Assembly: GCA_902825945.1 (NCBI GenBank)
Contig: CADECY010000018.1
Coordinates: 1 to 64,000, forward strand
Direction of reading: 5' to 3'
Origin: an uncultured Acidobacteriota bacterium
GTDB taxonomy: Bacteria; Acidobacteriota; Terriglobia; Bryobacterales; Bryobacteraceae
Length of the DNA stretch: 64,000 bases
The position numbers and the translations under genes are program-made. Below, one piece after another: positions 36,391 through 44,560 of this stretch. Every line of letters starts with the position of its first letter. The first letter of the stretch is position 1. The notes beneath the pieces were generated by a model. The model was not told the origin of the DNA and searched no databases. It saw only the letters and a program-made list of their open reading frames with translations.

Positions 36391-37605
36391 TCAACCCCAG
36401 AACCGGACCACCGCCAGCCGGCTCAATTCCGGCAGAAACACCTCGGTCAGCGCTCCCCGCTTCGCTGTCGTGAGCTTGCGGGGCGGATGTCCCGGCTCGA
36501 TCGACTCCGCGTTGCGATACTGGCCGTAGACGCGCACCTGGATCTCATCACGCGCGGGCGAGCCGTAGTTCACCACGTGCAGCAGAGCCTCGCCGGCCTG
36601 CCGTCCGTGCGTGGCCAGCGAAATCACGGCGGGTGCGTTCCACAGGCGGGCGGCGCGATTGCGATGGCTGACGAGATCGATACAATCGAGCGCGAACTCG
36701 CTCGGGTCGGCGATGCGCTCCTTGTAGGCGGCGATCTGGCCCTTCCCGAATCCGTAGAACGCGCGATCCTTCTCTTCGCGCTCGAGCTTCCAGGAGGGAT
36801 CGGGTTTGGAATCGATCACCACCGTCGCGCCGCCGGCCGCGTGGGCGAAGATTCGTTTCCAGGTCTCCGGAGGCAGCGCGCCAAGGCTGCACGCCACCAC
36901 GCACCGGATGGACGGCGAGGGCGCGGGCGGATTGCTGGCAAGCGCGAGCGCCGGACTCGCGTTCCGGCGATAGAGCAGGTTCGCCAACTCTTCGGTCGCG
37001 GCGCCCTTGTCGATCAACGCGGTGATGGCGGGAAGAGCCGGGCGTCCGAACAACGCAGCGTTTTGCTGGAGCCACGCGGCGGTGCGCCCGAGACTCGCCC
37101 ACGCATCGATTGCGCGGCGATCGTTGCGGAGCAACGCCTCGCGATAACGCGGATCGACGCTCAGCACGTAGTTGCCTCCGTTCACGCGCGCCTCGGCTAA
37201 CGCTAGTTCGAGCGTCTCGAAGGGCACCATTCGATCCTTCGTGAGGCCCGATTTCGGACCCGCTTCGTAGGCGAGCACCGCAGGCTTGGCGGGCTCGAGC
37301 ACACGCGCGCATCCCGATCGATAGCCGTTCGAATCGACCCACGGCTCCGAACTCGCGCTCGCGGTCTCGTCGCCATCGCGGCGGCCCTGGCTGCGGATTC
37401 CGGGCCAGAGTCCGGCGGTGGAGAGACCCGCGAGCGCGTCCGTGGGGCCTACTTCGATTCCGGCGGTCCGGCACGCTTGCTCGAACTCCGGATTGGCCGA
37501 ATCCGGAATCACCGCTTGGATACCGGCTTGTTTCAAGAGCGCGACATGGGCTGCGGCGGGCGCGGTCCAGCGGGCAATGATCTGCTTTCCGAGGTCGATG
37601 GGCAT
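36391..37605 (-). CDS. unrecognised protein of 404 residues
   Basis: From the ATG at 37605 (MPIDLGKQIIARWTAPAAAHVALLKQ); the frame stays open further upstream but that part belongs to the broken antiporter. No signal peptide. The N-terminal half (AAHVALLKQAGIQAVIPDS, then VLAYEAGPKSGLTKDR and NGGNYVLSVDPRYREALL) reads like alternating strands and helices of a TIM-barrel-like fold; the C-terminal part (LLHVVNYGSPARDEIQVRVY) resembles the beta domain that ends many glycoside hydrolases. I cannot name a family and see no clear acid pair. A TATACT hexamer ends 11 nt before the ATG. It sits between the Tn3 relic and the antiporter pseudogene, so it is part of a rearranged stretch, but its own frame is intact. 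Confidence 0.6.
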   Translation of the reverse strand: MPIDLGKQIIARWTAPAAAHVALLKQAGIQAVIPDSANPEFEQACRTAGIEVGPTDALAGLSTAGLWPGIRSQGRRDGDETASASSEPWVDSNGYRSGCARVLEPAKPAVLAYEAGPKSGLTKDRMVPFETLELALAEARVNGGNYVLSVDPRYREALLRNDRRAIDAWASLGRTAAWLQQNAALFGRPALPAITALIDKGAATEELANLLYRRNASPALALASNPPAPSPSIRCVVACSLGALPPETWKRIFAHAAGGATVVIDSKPDPSWKLEREEKDRAFYGFGKGQIAAYKERIADPSEFALDCIDLVSHRNRAARLWNAPAVISLATHGRQAGEALLHVVNYGSPARDEIQVRVYGQYRNAESIEPGHPPRKLTTAKRGALTEVFLPELSRLAVVRFWG

Positions 37606-37664
37606 CGGTACTGTCGAGTATAAGCGACCCGGAGCACCGTGGGGTGGGTAGCTTCCGGCCGCAC

Positions 37665-38523
37665 TCAACCGGCCGCGGGTGCGTCGAGCATTTCCGGGCC
37701 GCCGGCGCGCTGCTTGACCGGTATGCCGATCTGATCGTGCATGAGCAGCCGCACCAGCGGCGTCGTAATGAAGGTCGAGGTGATCGCCATGATGACGAGC
37801 ATCGTGAACATCGGTCTCGGCACCACGCCCAAGTCGTACCCGGCGTTCAGCGCCACCAATTCCATCGGGGCGCGGGTGTTCATCCAGGTCCCGATCGTCA
37901 GCGCGTCGCGATGCGATTCGCCGGTTACCCGGGCGGCGAAGTAGGCTCCTCCGAACTTGCCCGCGAAGGCGATCAGGATCACCATGCCGCACATCATCCA
38001 CATGAAGGGTCCGTCGAGGGTGCCGATATCGGTGCGAAGGCCGGTATGGGTAAAGAACACCGGCAGCAGCACGGCGCGGACCATCGACGTGATGCCACGC
38101 GCTCGACTCATCGACGAAATGGCGGTTGTCTTGCAGCGCGACGCCCAGGCAGAACCCGCCGATGTTCGCGAACACACCGGTCGCTCGTGACCGCGGCTGA
38201 GGCGACGAGCGTTCCCGAAGATTAGCGGATGGACGTGCCCGTCAAAGCCGCCGTGCTCTTCTCGCGAACTCGCGCCCACCGCTTCAGCAAGGGACGAATG
38301 ACGAAGAACAACAACAGCCGATATCCGGCCAGAACCACCATGCGAGCCAACAGGGCCTCGCTGGAGAATTTCGACTGTACCACCGCGGTTCCGGCATCTG
38401 CTGCCGGAACCAAGGGGACGAGCAGAAGCCGAGTGTGAAGGGCATCAGGATTCCCATGGACGACATCGACACCAAGCTCCTCTTGCTCGAATCGAAGGCC
38501 GCGCTGAGCTCGAGATGTTCCAT
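37665..38523 (-). pseudogene. broken cation:proton antiporter (CPA2/KefB-like)
   Basis: Pieces of a CPA2 Na+/H+ exchanger are spread over three frames. Upstream: VSMSSMGILMPFTLGF (about 38400-38475) and MVVLAGYRLLLFFVIRPLLK (38222-38413, ends in a stop). Then FANIGGFCLGVALQDNRHFV (38110-38175), and in another frame VRAVLLPVFFTHTGLRTDIG, IAFAGKFGGAYFAARVTGES, TIGTWMNTRAPMELVALNAG and MFTMLVIMAITSTFITTPLV to the stop at 37665. The N-terminal helices and a block in the middle are missing. The intact functional signature of such exchangers would need 11-13 helices in one frame, so this is not functional unless the sequence has several errors. Confidence 0.85.
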
Positions 38524-38831
38524 CTCGGAGACGCGGGCCTAAGCCCGGGCTCTCATGGGCAGGCCGCGCCCCCGGAATATGCGTAGGGATGATCCGCGAG
38601 GGAGCGCAGACTTGGGCGCGATGTTTCGGAAATATTTTTGCGGCGGCCTGTAAGATTCGCGCTCTTGCGGCGTTTCTCCTTGATCGGGGCTAATACGGCT
38701 GGCTAAGTTTCGAAGAAAGGCAAATAAATCGTTGCCGTGGAGTAAGAAGAGGCAACCTCCAACGTTACATGGGTGAAGGCGGCCGGGAAAGCAGTTCTCG
38801 AATCCCCGGCCGAGTAACGAAGGAGACGCAG
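38524..38831 (+). promoter_or_regulatory. 308-bp intergenic region with promoter-like element before the 18-codon ORF
   Basis: No gene was recognised. The element GGAAAT (38628-38633), a T-run, and TGTAAGAT (38649-38656) with about 17 bp between the hexamers looks like a -35/-10 pair and could be an ECF-type promoter. The transcript would run about 170 nt before the small ORF at 38832 and includes GTTGCC...GGCAAC and GGCCGGG...CCCCGGCC potential hairpins. Prediction from pattern only. Confidence 0.4.
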
Positions 38832-38888
38832 ATGGACATCATCCTTTACTGGATTGGCATCCTGACCGGCGAAGACGGCCAGGGCTAA
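38832..38888 (+). CDS. candidate 18-residue peptide ORF
   Basis: ATG with AAGGAG 6 nt upstream, then MDIILYWIGILTGEDGQG and a TAA. The N-terminal half is hydrophobic with a Trp and Tyr; the end is Gly/Asp/Glu-rich. The strong Shine-Dalgarno sequence, a long upstream leader with a promoter-like element and a hairpin right after the stop together look like a real small gene, though a chance ORF of this length is not rare. It faces the 3' end of the CHAT/sigma/anti-sigma operon; a role as a peptide signal or substrate in that system is only a guess. Confidence 0.5.
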   Translation: MDIILYWIGILTGEDGQG

Positions 38889-38894
38889 GAGGCG

Positions 38895-38934
38895 GGCGAG
38901 CTACCGCTACCTTACCCGGAATTGGTAGCTCGCC
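38895..38934. terminator. 11-bp perfect inverted repeat between convergent genes
   Basis: GGCGAGCTACC and GGTAGCTCGCC pair perfectly around an 18-nt loop. It follows the 18-codon ORF by 6 nt on the plus strand and, on the minus strand, encloses the stop codon of the anti-sigma-like gene in the loop. There is no T-run on either side, so a bidirectional terminator or an mRNA-stabilising hairpin are both possible. Confidence 0.5.
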
Positions 38935-39599
38935 ACCACACCCTGACCATCCCGCAGTTCCAGGATGTACTCTCCGCGCACCAGTCCCGAGGCGGGTATC
39001 TCCAACGGTGTCCGTACCGTGGGAGCCCCCGTCTCCACCACGCCCTTCCACAATCCGGGCGTCTCCGGAGTTCCGAGTACAGCCTCGTACCGGCCTCCGG
39101 CGGCGCCTGCTGGAATTTTCAATTCGAACCTGACCGTCTTGGCCCCCCTGGCCTTGAGAGCCGTATCCCCGCCCTCACCCCGCATGACTTCGGGATCGAG
39201 CTGGAATACCACCTGGCGGGGTGCCCGAGCGGACCGGTAAATGCCGACGCCGACCGCCGACGCGGCAATGAGGCCCGCGATGGCCGCCTTGGCCGCCCGC
39301 CGCGAAGGCAGCGGCGCCGCCATCACCTGCCGCGACGCACTCACGAGCGCTCGGGCCTGTTCCACGCGGGACCGGCGGATGTCGTTGACAAAATACGCCT
39401 TTTCGAACCAGGAGACCCAAGGTTCCTTCAGTTCCGCCCTGACGTACCGGAGAATCAGTTCTTCCTCCGTGGCTTCCACAACCTCGAAGAACTCCGGCTG
39501 CTCAAAAAGCCGCAACTCGAACGATTCGCGCTCTTTGCCCGTGAGCTGGCCGAGGAGGAAACGGTAGATCACCTGATCCGCCTGGGTGAGTTCCGTCAT
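38907..39599 (-). CDS. membrane-anchored anti-sigma-like protein
   Basis: 230 residues from the ATG at 39599, which has AAAGGAG 6 nt upstream. The N-terminal ~90 residues are cytoplasmic and helical (TQADQVIYRFLLGQLTGKER, EFFEVVEATEEELILRYVRA), with no His/Cys zinc-finger motif; one membrane helix follows (AAIAGLIAASAVGVGIY), then a periplasmic beta-sandwich-like part (VRFELKIPAGAAGGRYEAVL, GEYILELRDGQGVVASYQF). This order (soluble N-terminus, one helix, external sensor) is that of membrane anti-sigma factors, and the gene follows a sigma-like gene by 64 bp. It probably holds the sigma factor at the membrane until a signal, maybe cleavage, releases it. Inference from layout and neighbourhood. 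Confidence 0.65.
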   Translation of the reverse strand: MTELTQADQVIYRFLLGQLTGKERESFELRLFEQPEFFEVVEATEEELILRYVRAELKEPWVSWFEKAYFVNDIRRSRVEQARALVSASRQVMAAPLPSRRAAKAAIAGLIAASAVGVGIYRSARAPRQVVFQLDPEVMRGEGGDTALKARGAKTVRFELKIPAGAAGGRYEAVLGTPETPGLWKGVVETGAPTVRTPLEIPASGLVRGEYILELRDGQGVVASYQFRVR

Positions 39600-39663
39600 G
39601 CCCACTCCTTTCTGGCTACACATATTAATGTCGGACGGGCCATGGTCCGTTTCGCGCGATTTG

Positions 39664-40164
39664 TCATTTCTTTCTGAGTCTCAACAATTTCTTTCGAATG
39701 CGGTGTACTCGGAGCCGGACCGCTTGTTGAGAGATACCGCGGGGCGGATCGGCCCCGACCGCGTAGGCCGCGAGTAGCTCACGTTCGTCTTTGTCGAGCC
39801 GGGAGAGGCACTCGTCCAGATAAATTCTTGTTTCCAAAGGATTTAGTGCCGGGCCAGGACGGTAGGCGGGAGGCTCGGGCGGGTCGACGGGAGGCTGATC
39901 GCGAGCATCATTGCGGGTCGCCTCCCGCAGTACCATTCTCGCGATTCCATACAAGAAACCACCTAGCTCCTTGGCGTAGACGGGTGTACCCCCCTTGATC
40001 TTCTCCATTCCGCGGAGAAAGACAACGTGGACACAATCCTCAGGGTCGCGCACACCCCGCCATTCGAAGAAGCGACAAAGTACGTCACGGAGTTGGAGTA
40101 GCCGCACCTCGGCGCTCTTCCGGTCGTTGGGGTCGAAGTAGTCGAGAAGGTCGAGGGGGGTCAC
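39664..40164 (-). CDS. ECF sigma-70-like factor
   Basis: 166 residues, overlapping the CHAT gene by 4 bp. Region 2 is recognisable (FFEWRGVRDPEDCVHVVFLR, then FLYGIARMVLREATRNDARD) and region 4 ends in a helix-turn-helix (ISQQAVRLRVHRIRKKLLRL) after YLDECLSRLDKDERELLAAY. The linker between them is Pro-rich (DQPPVDPPEPPAYRPGP). It is shorter than most ECF factors but both regions are present. It would direct RNA polymerase to a small regulon when freed from the anti-sigma-like protein encoded next. Confidence 0.82.
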   Translation of the reverse strand: MTPLDLLDYFDPNDRKSAEVRLLQLRDVLCRFFEWRGVRDPEDCVHVVFLRGMEKIKGGTPVYAKELGGFLYGIARMVLREATRNDARDQPPVDPPEPPAYRPGPALNPLETRIYLDECLSRLDKDERELLAAYAVGADPPRGISQQAVRLRVHRIRKKLLRLRKK

Positions 40165-42998
40165 TGCCAGTCCCCCAGGAATGTCCAGCCTGCCCAGTAG
40201 AAGGGATGACCCCAGCGAGGGTTCCGGCTCAGATCCCTCTGCGCGATCAGCAAAGCAGCCTGAGGAGATTGTCGCGCGGGCCCATGCATGTGTTCATAGA
40301 AGTTTCGCATGAGTTCGGACGCCGCCTCGTCCTCGACATCCCACAAACTCACAACCACTGCCCGGGCGCCGGCATGCAGGAAGGCGCGGGCGAGATGAAT
40401 CGGCCCTTCGCCCGCGATTCGTGCGCCTTTTCCGGCCGAGCACGCCGACAGCGTCACCAACCGCGCCTGGAGCCGAAGCTGAGCGATATCCGGAAGAAAG
40501 ATCTCGCCAGCCAACGGGTTCCCTCGTGGATCGAAGCGCGAGAGCACCAGGCGTGACAACTCGGGCTGGGCTTCATCCGCCACGGCGTGCGTGGCGATGT
40601 GCAGCAAACCAGATCGCTCGAGCCCGCCCGCGGCGATGAACTCGCGGGAGGCGTCGAAGCCGTACCGTGTGACGGCGCCGGGCACACCCCCGGCGATCGC
40701 CATTGCCTCGCGCCGCGAGTAGCCGAGACGGCGGAACTCCGGCGGCTCGTCCGATGAGCGCGGAGTTTTTAATCTGCCATCGGTATCGTCGAACACCGGA
40801 TCGGCGATGATGATCATCGGCTCCGAGGCGGAAGGCCGAGGACGATTGCGAAGCGCCGCGAGGACCGAAACCGATGGTACGCTTGCTACCTCCGTGACCT
40901 TCTCGCCGGCCACTGCCGCGAACGGCAGGCGATTCAAGATACCATCGGCGGCGATCACAAGCCGGCGTGCAGCCAATGGTCCGGGAAGGAGGTCCGCCGC
41001 CAATCGGGCCAGGCACTCCCCGGCCGATCCGTTACGGGTGGAGGTCCACCGGGCGGAGCATTCGGCGACCGAGCGCTCGATTTGCGCCTGCCCCGGCAGC
41101 TCGCGCGAACGGACTCCGTTGCGGTCGACGGTCCAGACCCAACCGCGCGGCTCGGCCAGGAAGTACTCGACCAACGCGGTGTCCGCGCCAATCAGCCGCG
41201 CGATTGCGGGCGCGCCAAGCACCTTCGGCGTCAGCGCGGTCAACGCGGGCGCCGTGGCATAAACGTCGGACTCGACGCGATCAAACTCCTTCCACAGTTC
41301 CGCGATCCGCTCGCGCGCTCCCTTGCCCGGAGCCGATTCCCGCAGCCGCGTGGAAAGCATCCGGATCCGGCTCGCAATCTGCTCCTTCTCGCGAGCCTTC
41401 TCCGGCGCGGCCGACTCTTCGATCTTCGCGGCGGATTCGCCCAGTTGATCGAGCAATACCCGCGAACGGCCCCGTTCGGCCACCGCGAGCGCTTCTGCCG
41501 CACGCCCCGTTTCGGAGAGCAGGTCCACGGCAAACGCATAGTAGCGCTGCCGCGCGGCGAGATAGGTCATGCGATGGCGCGGTCCGCGAACGAGGGACCG
41601 GACTTGATCGATGGTCTCGATCGCCTCGGTGATCCGTTGGCGCGCCGGGTCGAGCCGGCCTTCACGCCGATGGTGCGCGGCCATGGCATGGAGCGTCTCG
41701 CTGATTCCCTCGCGAGCCCCGAGTTCCCTGCGAATCGCCAGAGCCTGCTCGAGGGCGTCCTGCCCGGCAACTCCGTCGAGCACGAGACCCAGGTGATGAA
41801 GAATGATGGCGCGATTCGACGGAACCTTGCCCGCGCTCTCGAGCGCCTTCCGCAAAAGGCTCACGGCTTGCTCGCGCCGGTTCCGGCTTGCTGCCCAGCG
41901 GCCTTCCGCGGTGAGGACCGCTGACAGCACACCGGTGTCTTTCGCGGCTTCCCCGAGATTCCGGGCGCGGACGAGTTCCTGGCTTGGGTCCTCACCGGAT
42001 TCCAGCCGGATCTCGGCGATTCGCAACGCGGCTCGCGCGGCGCTGGCCTGCCGGCTCTGGTCCTTCTGATAGATCGCTCGCGCCTTCTCGAAGTTGGCGA
42101 TCGCCTCCGCGGGTTTGCCCAGCGCCGTGAGCGCCACGCCGGTGTTGTTGAAGATCGGCGCCACGGCGTACGGATCGCCCGAACCCTCGGCGAGCTTCAT
42201 CGCGCGATCATGCAGGCTGAGCGCTTTTGTGAACTCACCTGCTTCCCGATAGGTGTTGCCCAAAGTCGAGAGCGTTGCCGCCTCTCCCTTGGGATTGCCC
42301 AGGCTTGCGTGCAACTGGAGCGCTTCGTTGAAGTGCGCCTCGGCTTCGCGAAAATTGCCCAGGCGCCAGTGCGCGGCGCCGATGTTGCTGACACATTCGG
42401 CGAGAATCCAGCGGGAGCTGGTCTTCTCGAGCATCCCGCGAGCACTGGTGAGTCGTATCATAGCGTCCGGGTATCGGCCGCCCATGAAATCGACGGCTCC
42501 GAGATAGCTCATCGCTGTGGCTTCTGCTTCCACGTCGCCCGTCTGGTTCGAAAGGGCGAGTGCCTTTTCGAGATCAGCCGTGGCGGCCGGGAGCTTGCGC
42601 TCGTCGAACGCCACCTTCGCCGTGTGCAGGGCCCCGGCCGCCTCGGCCCGCTGGCGGAAGTTCGGGATCATGTTTGCGCGGACGATGCGCACACTCCAGC
42701 GGCTTGCTTCCTTCGACGCGTGGACGGGCCGGATCTCGAACGTACGGTATCCACCCGCCTCGAGAAACACGGTCTCTGGACCCGTCTCGCGCGAATCGAA
42801 AGTGCGCCCCTTGTAAACAACCATCAGATCGCGGTCGAACTGATTCAACTCGATCTCGACTGGACCGCTGTCGTCGAGCCGAATCGATACGGCCGCCGGG
42901 CCGATCTTTCCCGATCGTGTTTCGCCTTCGCGCAGACCCGGGGAACTGCCGCAACCACCCACGCCCAGCGCGGCCAAGGCCAGCCATCGCGGGCTCAT
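40161..42998 (-). CDS. CHAT-domain protease lipoprotein with TPR repeats
   Basis: 945 residues. The N-terminus has a lipobox (MSPRWLALAALGVGGCGSS), so the protein is probably exported and lipid-anchored. A beta-rich segment follows (VSIRLDDSGPVEIELNQFDR), then about 10 TPR-like repeats (residues about 110-480; GRYPDAMIRLTSARGM, REAEAHFNEALQLHASLG) and a C-terminal caspase-like CHAT domain. The catalytic His804 (LLHIATHAVADE) and Cys853 (LSACSAGKG) are intact, with VVVSLWDVED after them, so it should be an active cysteine peptidase. The gene overlaps both the sulfatase before it and the sigma gene after it by 4 bp. An exported caspase-like protease next to a sigma/anti-sigma pair suggests regulated proteolysis of the anti-sigma sensor domain. 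Confidence 0.9.
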   Translation of the reverse strand: MSPRWLALAALGVGGCGSSPGLREGETRSGKIGPAAVSIRLDDSGPVEIELNQFDRDLMVVYKGRTFDSRETGPETVFLEAGGYRTFEIRPVHASKEASRWSVRIVRANMIPNFRQRAEAAGALHTAKVAFDERKLPAATADLEKALALSNQTGDVEAEATAMSYLGAVDFMGGRYPDAMIRLTSARGMLEKTSSRWILAECVSNIGAAHWRLGNFREAEAHFNEALQLHASLGNPKGEAATLSTLGNTYREAGEFTKALSLHDRAMKLAEGSGDPYAVAPIFNNTGVALTALGKPAEAIANFEKARAIYQKDQSRQASAARAALRIAEIRLESGEDPSQELVRARNLGEAAKDTGVLSAVLTAEGRWAASRNRREQAVSLLRKALESAGKVPSNRAIILHHLGLVLDGVAGQDALEQALAIRRELGAREGISETLHAMAAHHRREGRLDPARQRITEAIETIDQVRSLVRGPRHRMTYLAARQRYYAFAVDLLSETGRAAEALAVAERGRSRVLLDQLGESAAKIEESAAPEKAREKEQIASRIRMLSTRLRESAPGKGARERIAELWKEFDRVESDVYATAPALTALTPKVLGAPAIARLIGADTALVEYFLAEPRGWVWTVDRNGVRSRELPGQAQIERSVAECSARWTSTRNGSAGECLARLAADLLPGPLAARRLVIAADGILNRLPFAAVAGEKVTEVASVPSVSVLAALRNRPRPSASEPMIIIADPVFDDTDGRLKTPRSSDEPPEFRRLGYSRREAMAIAGGVPGAVTRYGFDASREFIAAGGLERSGLLHIATHAVADEAQPELSRLVLSRFDPRGNPLAGEIFLPDIAQLRLQARLVTLSACSAGKGARIAGEGPIHLARAFLHAGARAVVVSLWDVEDEAASELMRNFYEHMHGPARQSPQAALLIAQRDLSRNPRWGHPFYWAGWTFLGDWQ

Positions 42999-44560
42999 TC
43001 CACGTACGGAGGTTGGTCGAATTCGTCGCGCAGGCGCGGATCGCCGGCTGCTTGCAGCGCCGCCGTCAGGCGTTTCGAAAGGCCATTCCGCTGGGAAAGA
43101 TACTTGGGATCGGGTGCTACGTTCATCATTTGGTCCGGGTCCTTCCGGAGATCGTACAGCTCTTCTTCCGGCCTGTTGCCGAAAGCGATGTCATAGGCAA
43201 TGGCGCCGTGCGAAGTCTGGCGATTCTTCAGAATCCAGGCCTTCGTGGGGCTGGCATCCATGTCACGATAAGTCAGCAACTCGTGTGTGGCGGCAAGTTC
43301 GTCGAAGCTCATCGCTTCCACGGCCGGTACGCGATCACCCATCGGATTGCGCCCGGGCTTGAAGTTGCGGATGTAGAGGAAGTCCTTCGTGCGGATCGCG
43401 CGCGAAGGATAAGGGAGATTCCCGGCCCGCGCATTCGGAACATGCCGCTCGCGGCTGGTGATCACGAAATCGCGGGTTCGATCGACGGTGCCGCCGCGCG
43501 GTGAAGTGAGCACCGGCACGAGGCTCCTGCCATTTGCGCGCTCCAAGGCGGGAAGCCCAGCGGCTTCGACGAAGGTTGGGGCGAGATCCATGAGATTGAC
43601 GAAGTCGTCGATGGCGAGCCCAGCCTTGGTTCGTCCGGGCCAACGTACCAGCAATGGCGCGCGGACACCGAGGTCGTACAGATTGCACTTCCCGCGCGGG
43701 ACTCCAGGCATGCCATTGTCGCCCGCGAGCACCACCATCGTGTTTGCGGCCTCGCCGGATTTCTCGAGCTCATCGAGCAGCGCCCCCACCATCAGGTCGA
43801 GCGCTTGCACTTCACCGAGATAATCCCCGACATCTTCGCGGACCACCGGATTGTCTGGGAAGTACGCGGGCAGCTTCCCCTGGAGCGAATCGGGATCGAT
43901 GTCCCAAAGCTTCTTGCCCGATCCGCGAACCCAGGGGCGGTGTGTGTTGATCGGGCCGTAGACGTGTACGAACGGCTGTCCGGGTTGGCGCGCGGTGAGC
44001 GTCGCCTTCAGGCTTGCGCGCGCTTGTTCGGGAACCTCGAGCTTGCGTCTGGCGGCCTCCGGCTCCGTCTTCGCCGCCGTCACGTATTGACCGAAGCGCC
44101 GGAACCCGCCGAGTTCGCCGCGCGCGCGTTGTCCCAGCCACTTCGCGGCGAGAGTCTTGAACTGGCTCCCGATGAAATAGCCGGAAGCCTCGAGGGTCTT
44201 GCCGAAACCCGGCAGTTCGCTGCCCTGGTCTGGCACGCCTTTCCAGTTGCCGCCACGCAAGTTCGCGGTGCTGCCGGTTCGAAACGAGTAGCAGCCGGTC
44301 GCGATCGCGGCGCGGCTGGGTGTGCAGGAAGGGGTCGCCATGAAGGCGTTGGTGAAGCGGACACCCTCGCTGGCGACACGATCGATATTCGGCGTCTTCA
44401 CCACATCATTGAAGCCGGCGCGCACCGGGTCACGATAGACGCTCGCGTAACGGCCCCAATCGTCGGCGAGAAAGAACAGGATGTTCGGCTTGCGGCTCTC
44501 CCGCCCGCGCACGATCGCGGGCACGGCGGCCGCCGCCAGAAAATCCCGCCGGCACATCAT
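42995..44560 (-). CDS. sulfatase (formylglycine type)
   Basis: 521 residues. Tat-like N-terminus (MMCRRDFLAAAAVPAIVRG). The active-site motif C-x-P-S-R is present as Cys79-Thr-Pro-Ser-Arg, whose Cys is oxidised to formylglycine in this family; the metal-binding region NILFFLADDWGRYAS and the later VVLAGDNGMPG are in place. Segments such as FVHVYGPINTHRPW and KTPNIDRVASEGV are usual for heparan N-sulfatase and arylsulfatase-like enzymes, but the exact substrate is unknown. It overlaps the DUF3500 gene before it and the CHAT gene after it by 4 bp each. The maturation enzyme (FGE or anSME) is not in the window. Confidence 0.93.
   Translation of the reverse strand: MMCRRDFLAAAAVPAIVRGRESRKPNILFFLADDWGRYASVYRDPVRAGFNDVVKTPNIDRVASEGVRFTNAFMATPSCTPSRAAIATGCYSFRTGSTANLRGGNWKGVPDQGSELPGFGKTLEASGYFIGSQFKTLAAKWLGQRARGELGGFRRFGQYVTAAKTEPEAARRKLEVPEQARASLKATLTARQPGQPFVHVYGPINTHRPWVRGSGKKLWDIDPDSLQGKLPAYFPDNPVVREDVGDYLGEVQALDLMVGALLDELEKSGEAANTMVVLAGDNGMPGVPRGKCNLYDLGVRAPLLVRWPGRTKAGLAIDDFVNLMDLAPTFVEAAGLPALERANGRSLVPVLTSPRGGTVDRTRDFVITSRERHVPNARAGNLPYPSRAIRTKDFLYIRNFKPGRNPMGDRVPAVEAMSFDELAATHELLTYRDMDASPTKAWILKNRQTSHGAIAYDIAFGNRPEEELYDLRKDPDQMMNVAPDPKYLSQRNGLSKRLTAALQAAGDPRLRDEFDQPPYVE

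Noticed and set aside
36391..38175. single 594-codon minus-strand gene
   Set aside because: It joins an antiporter fragment to the unrelated 404-residue protein; the real start of the latter is the ATG at 37605.
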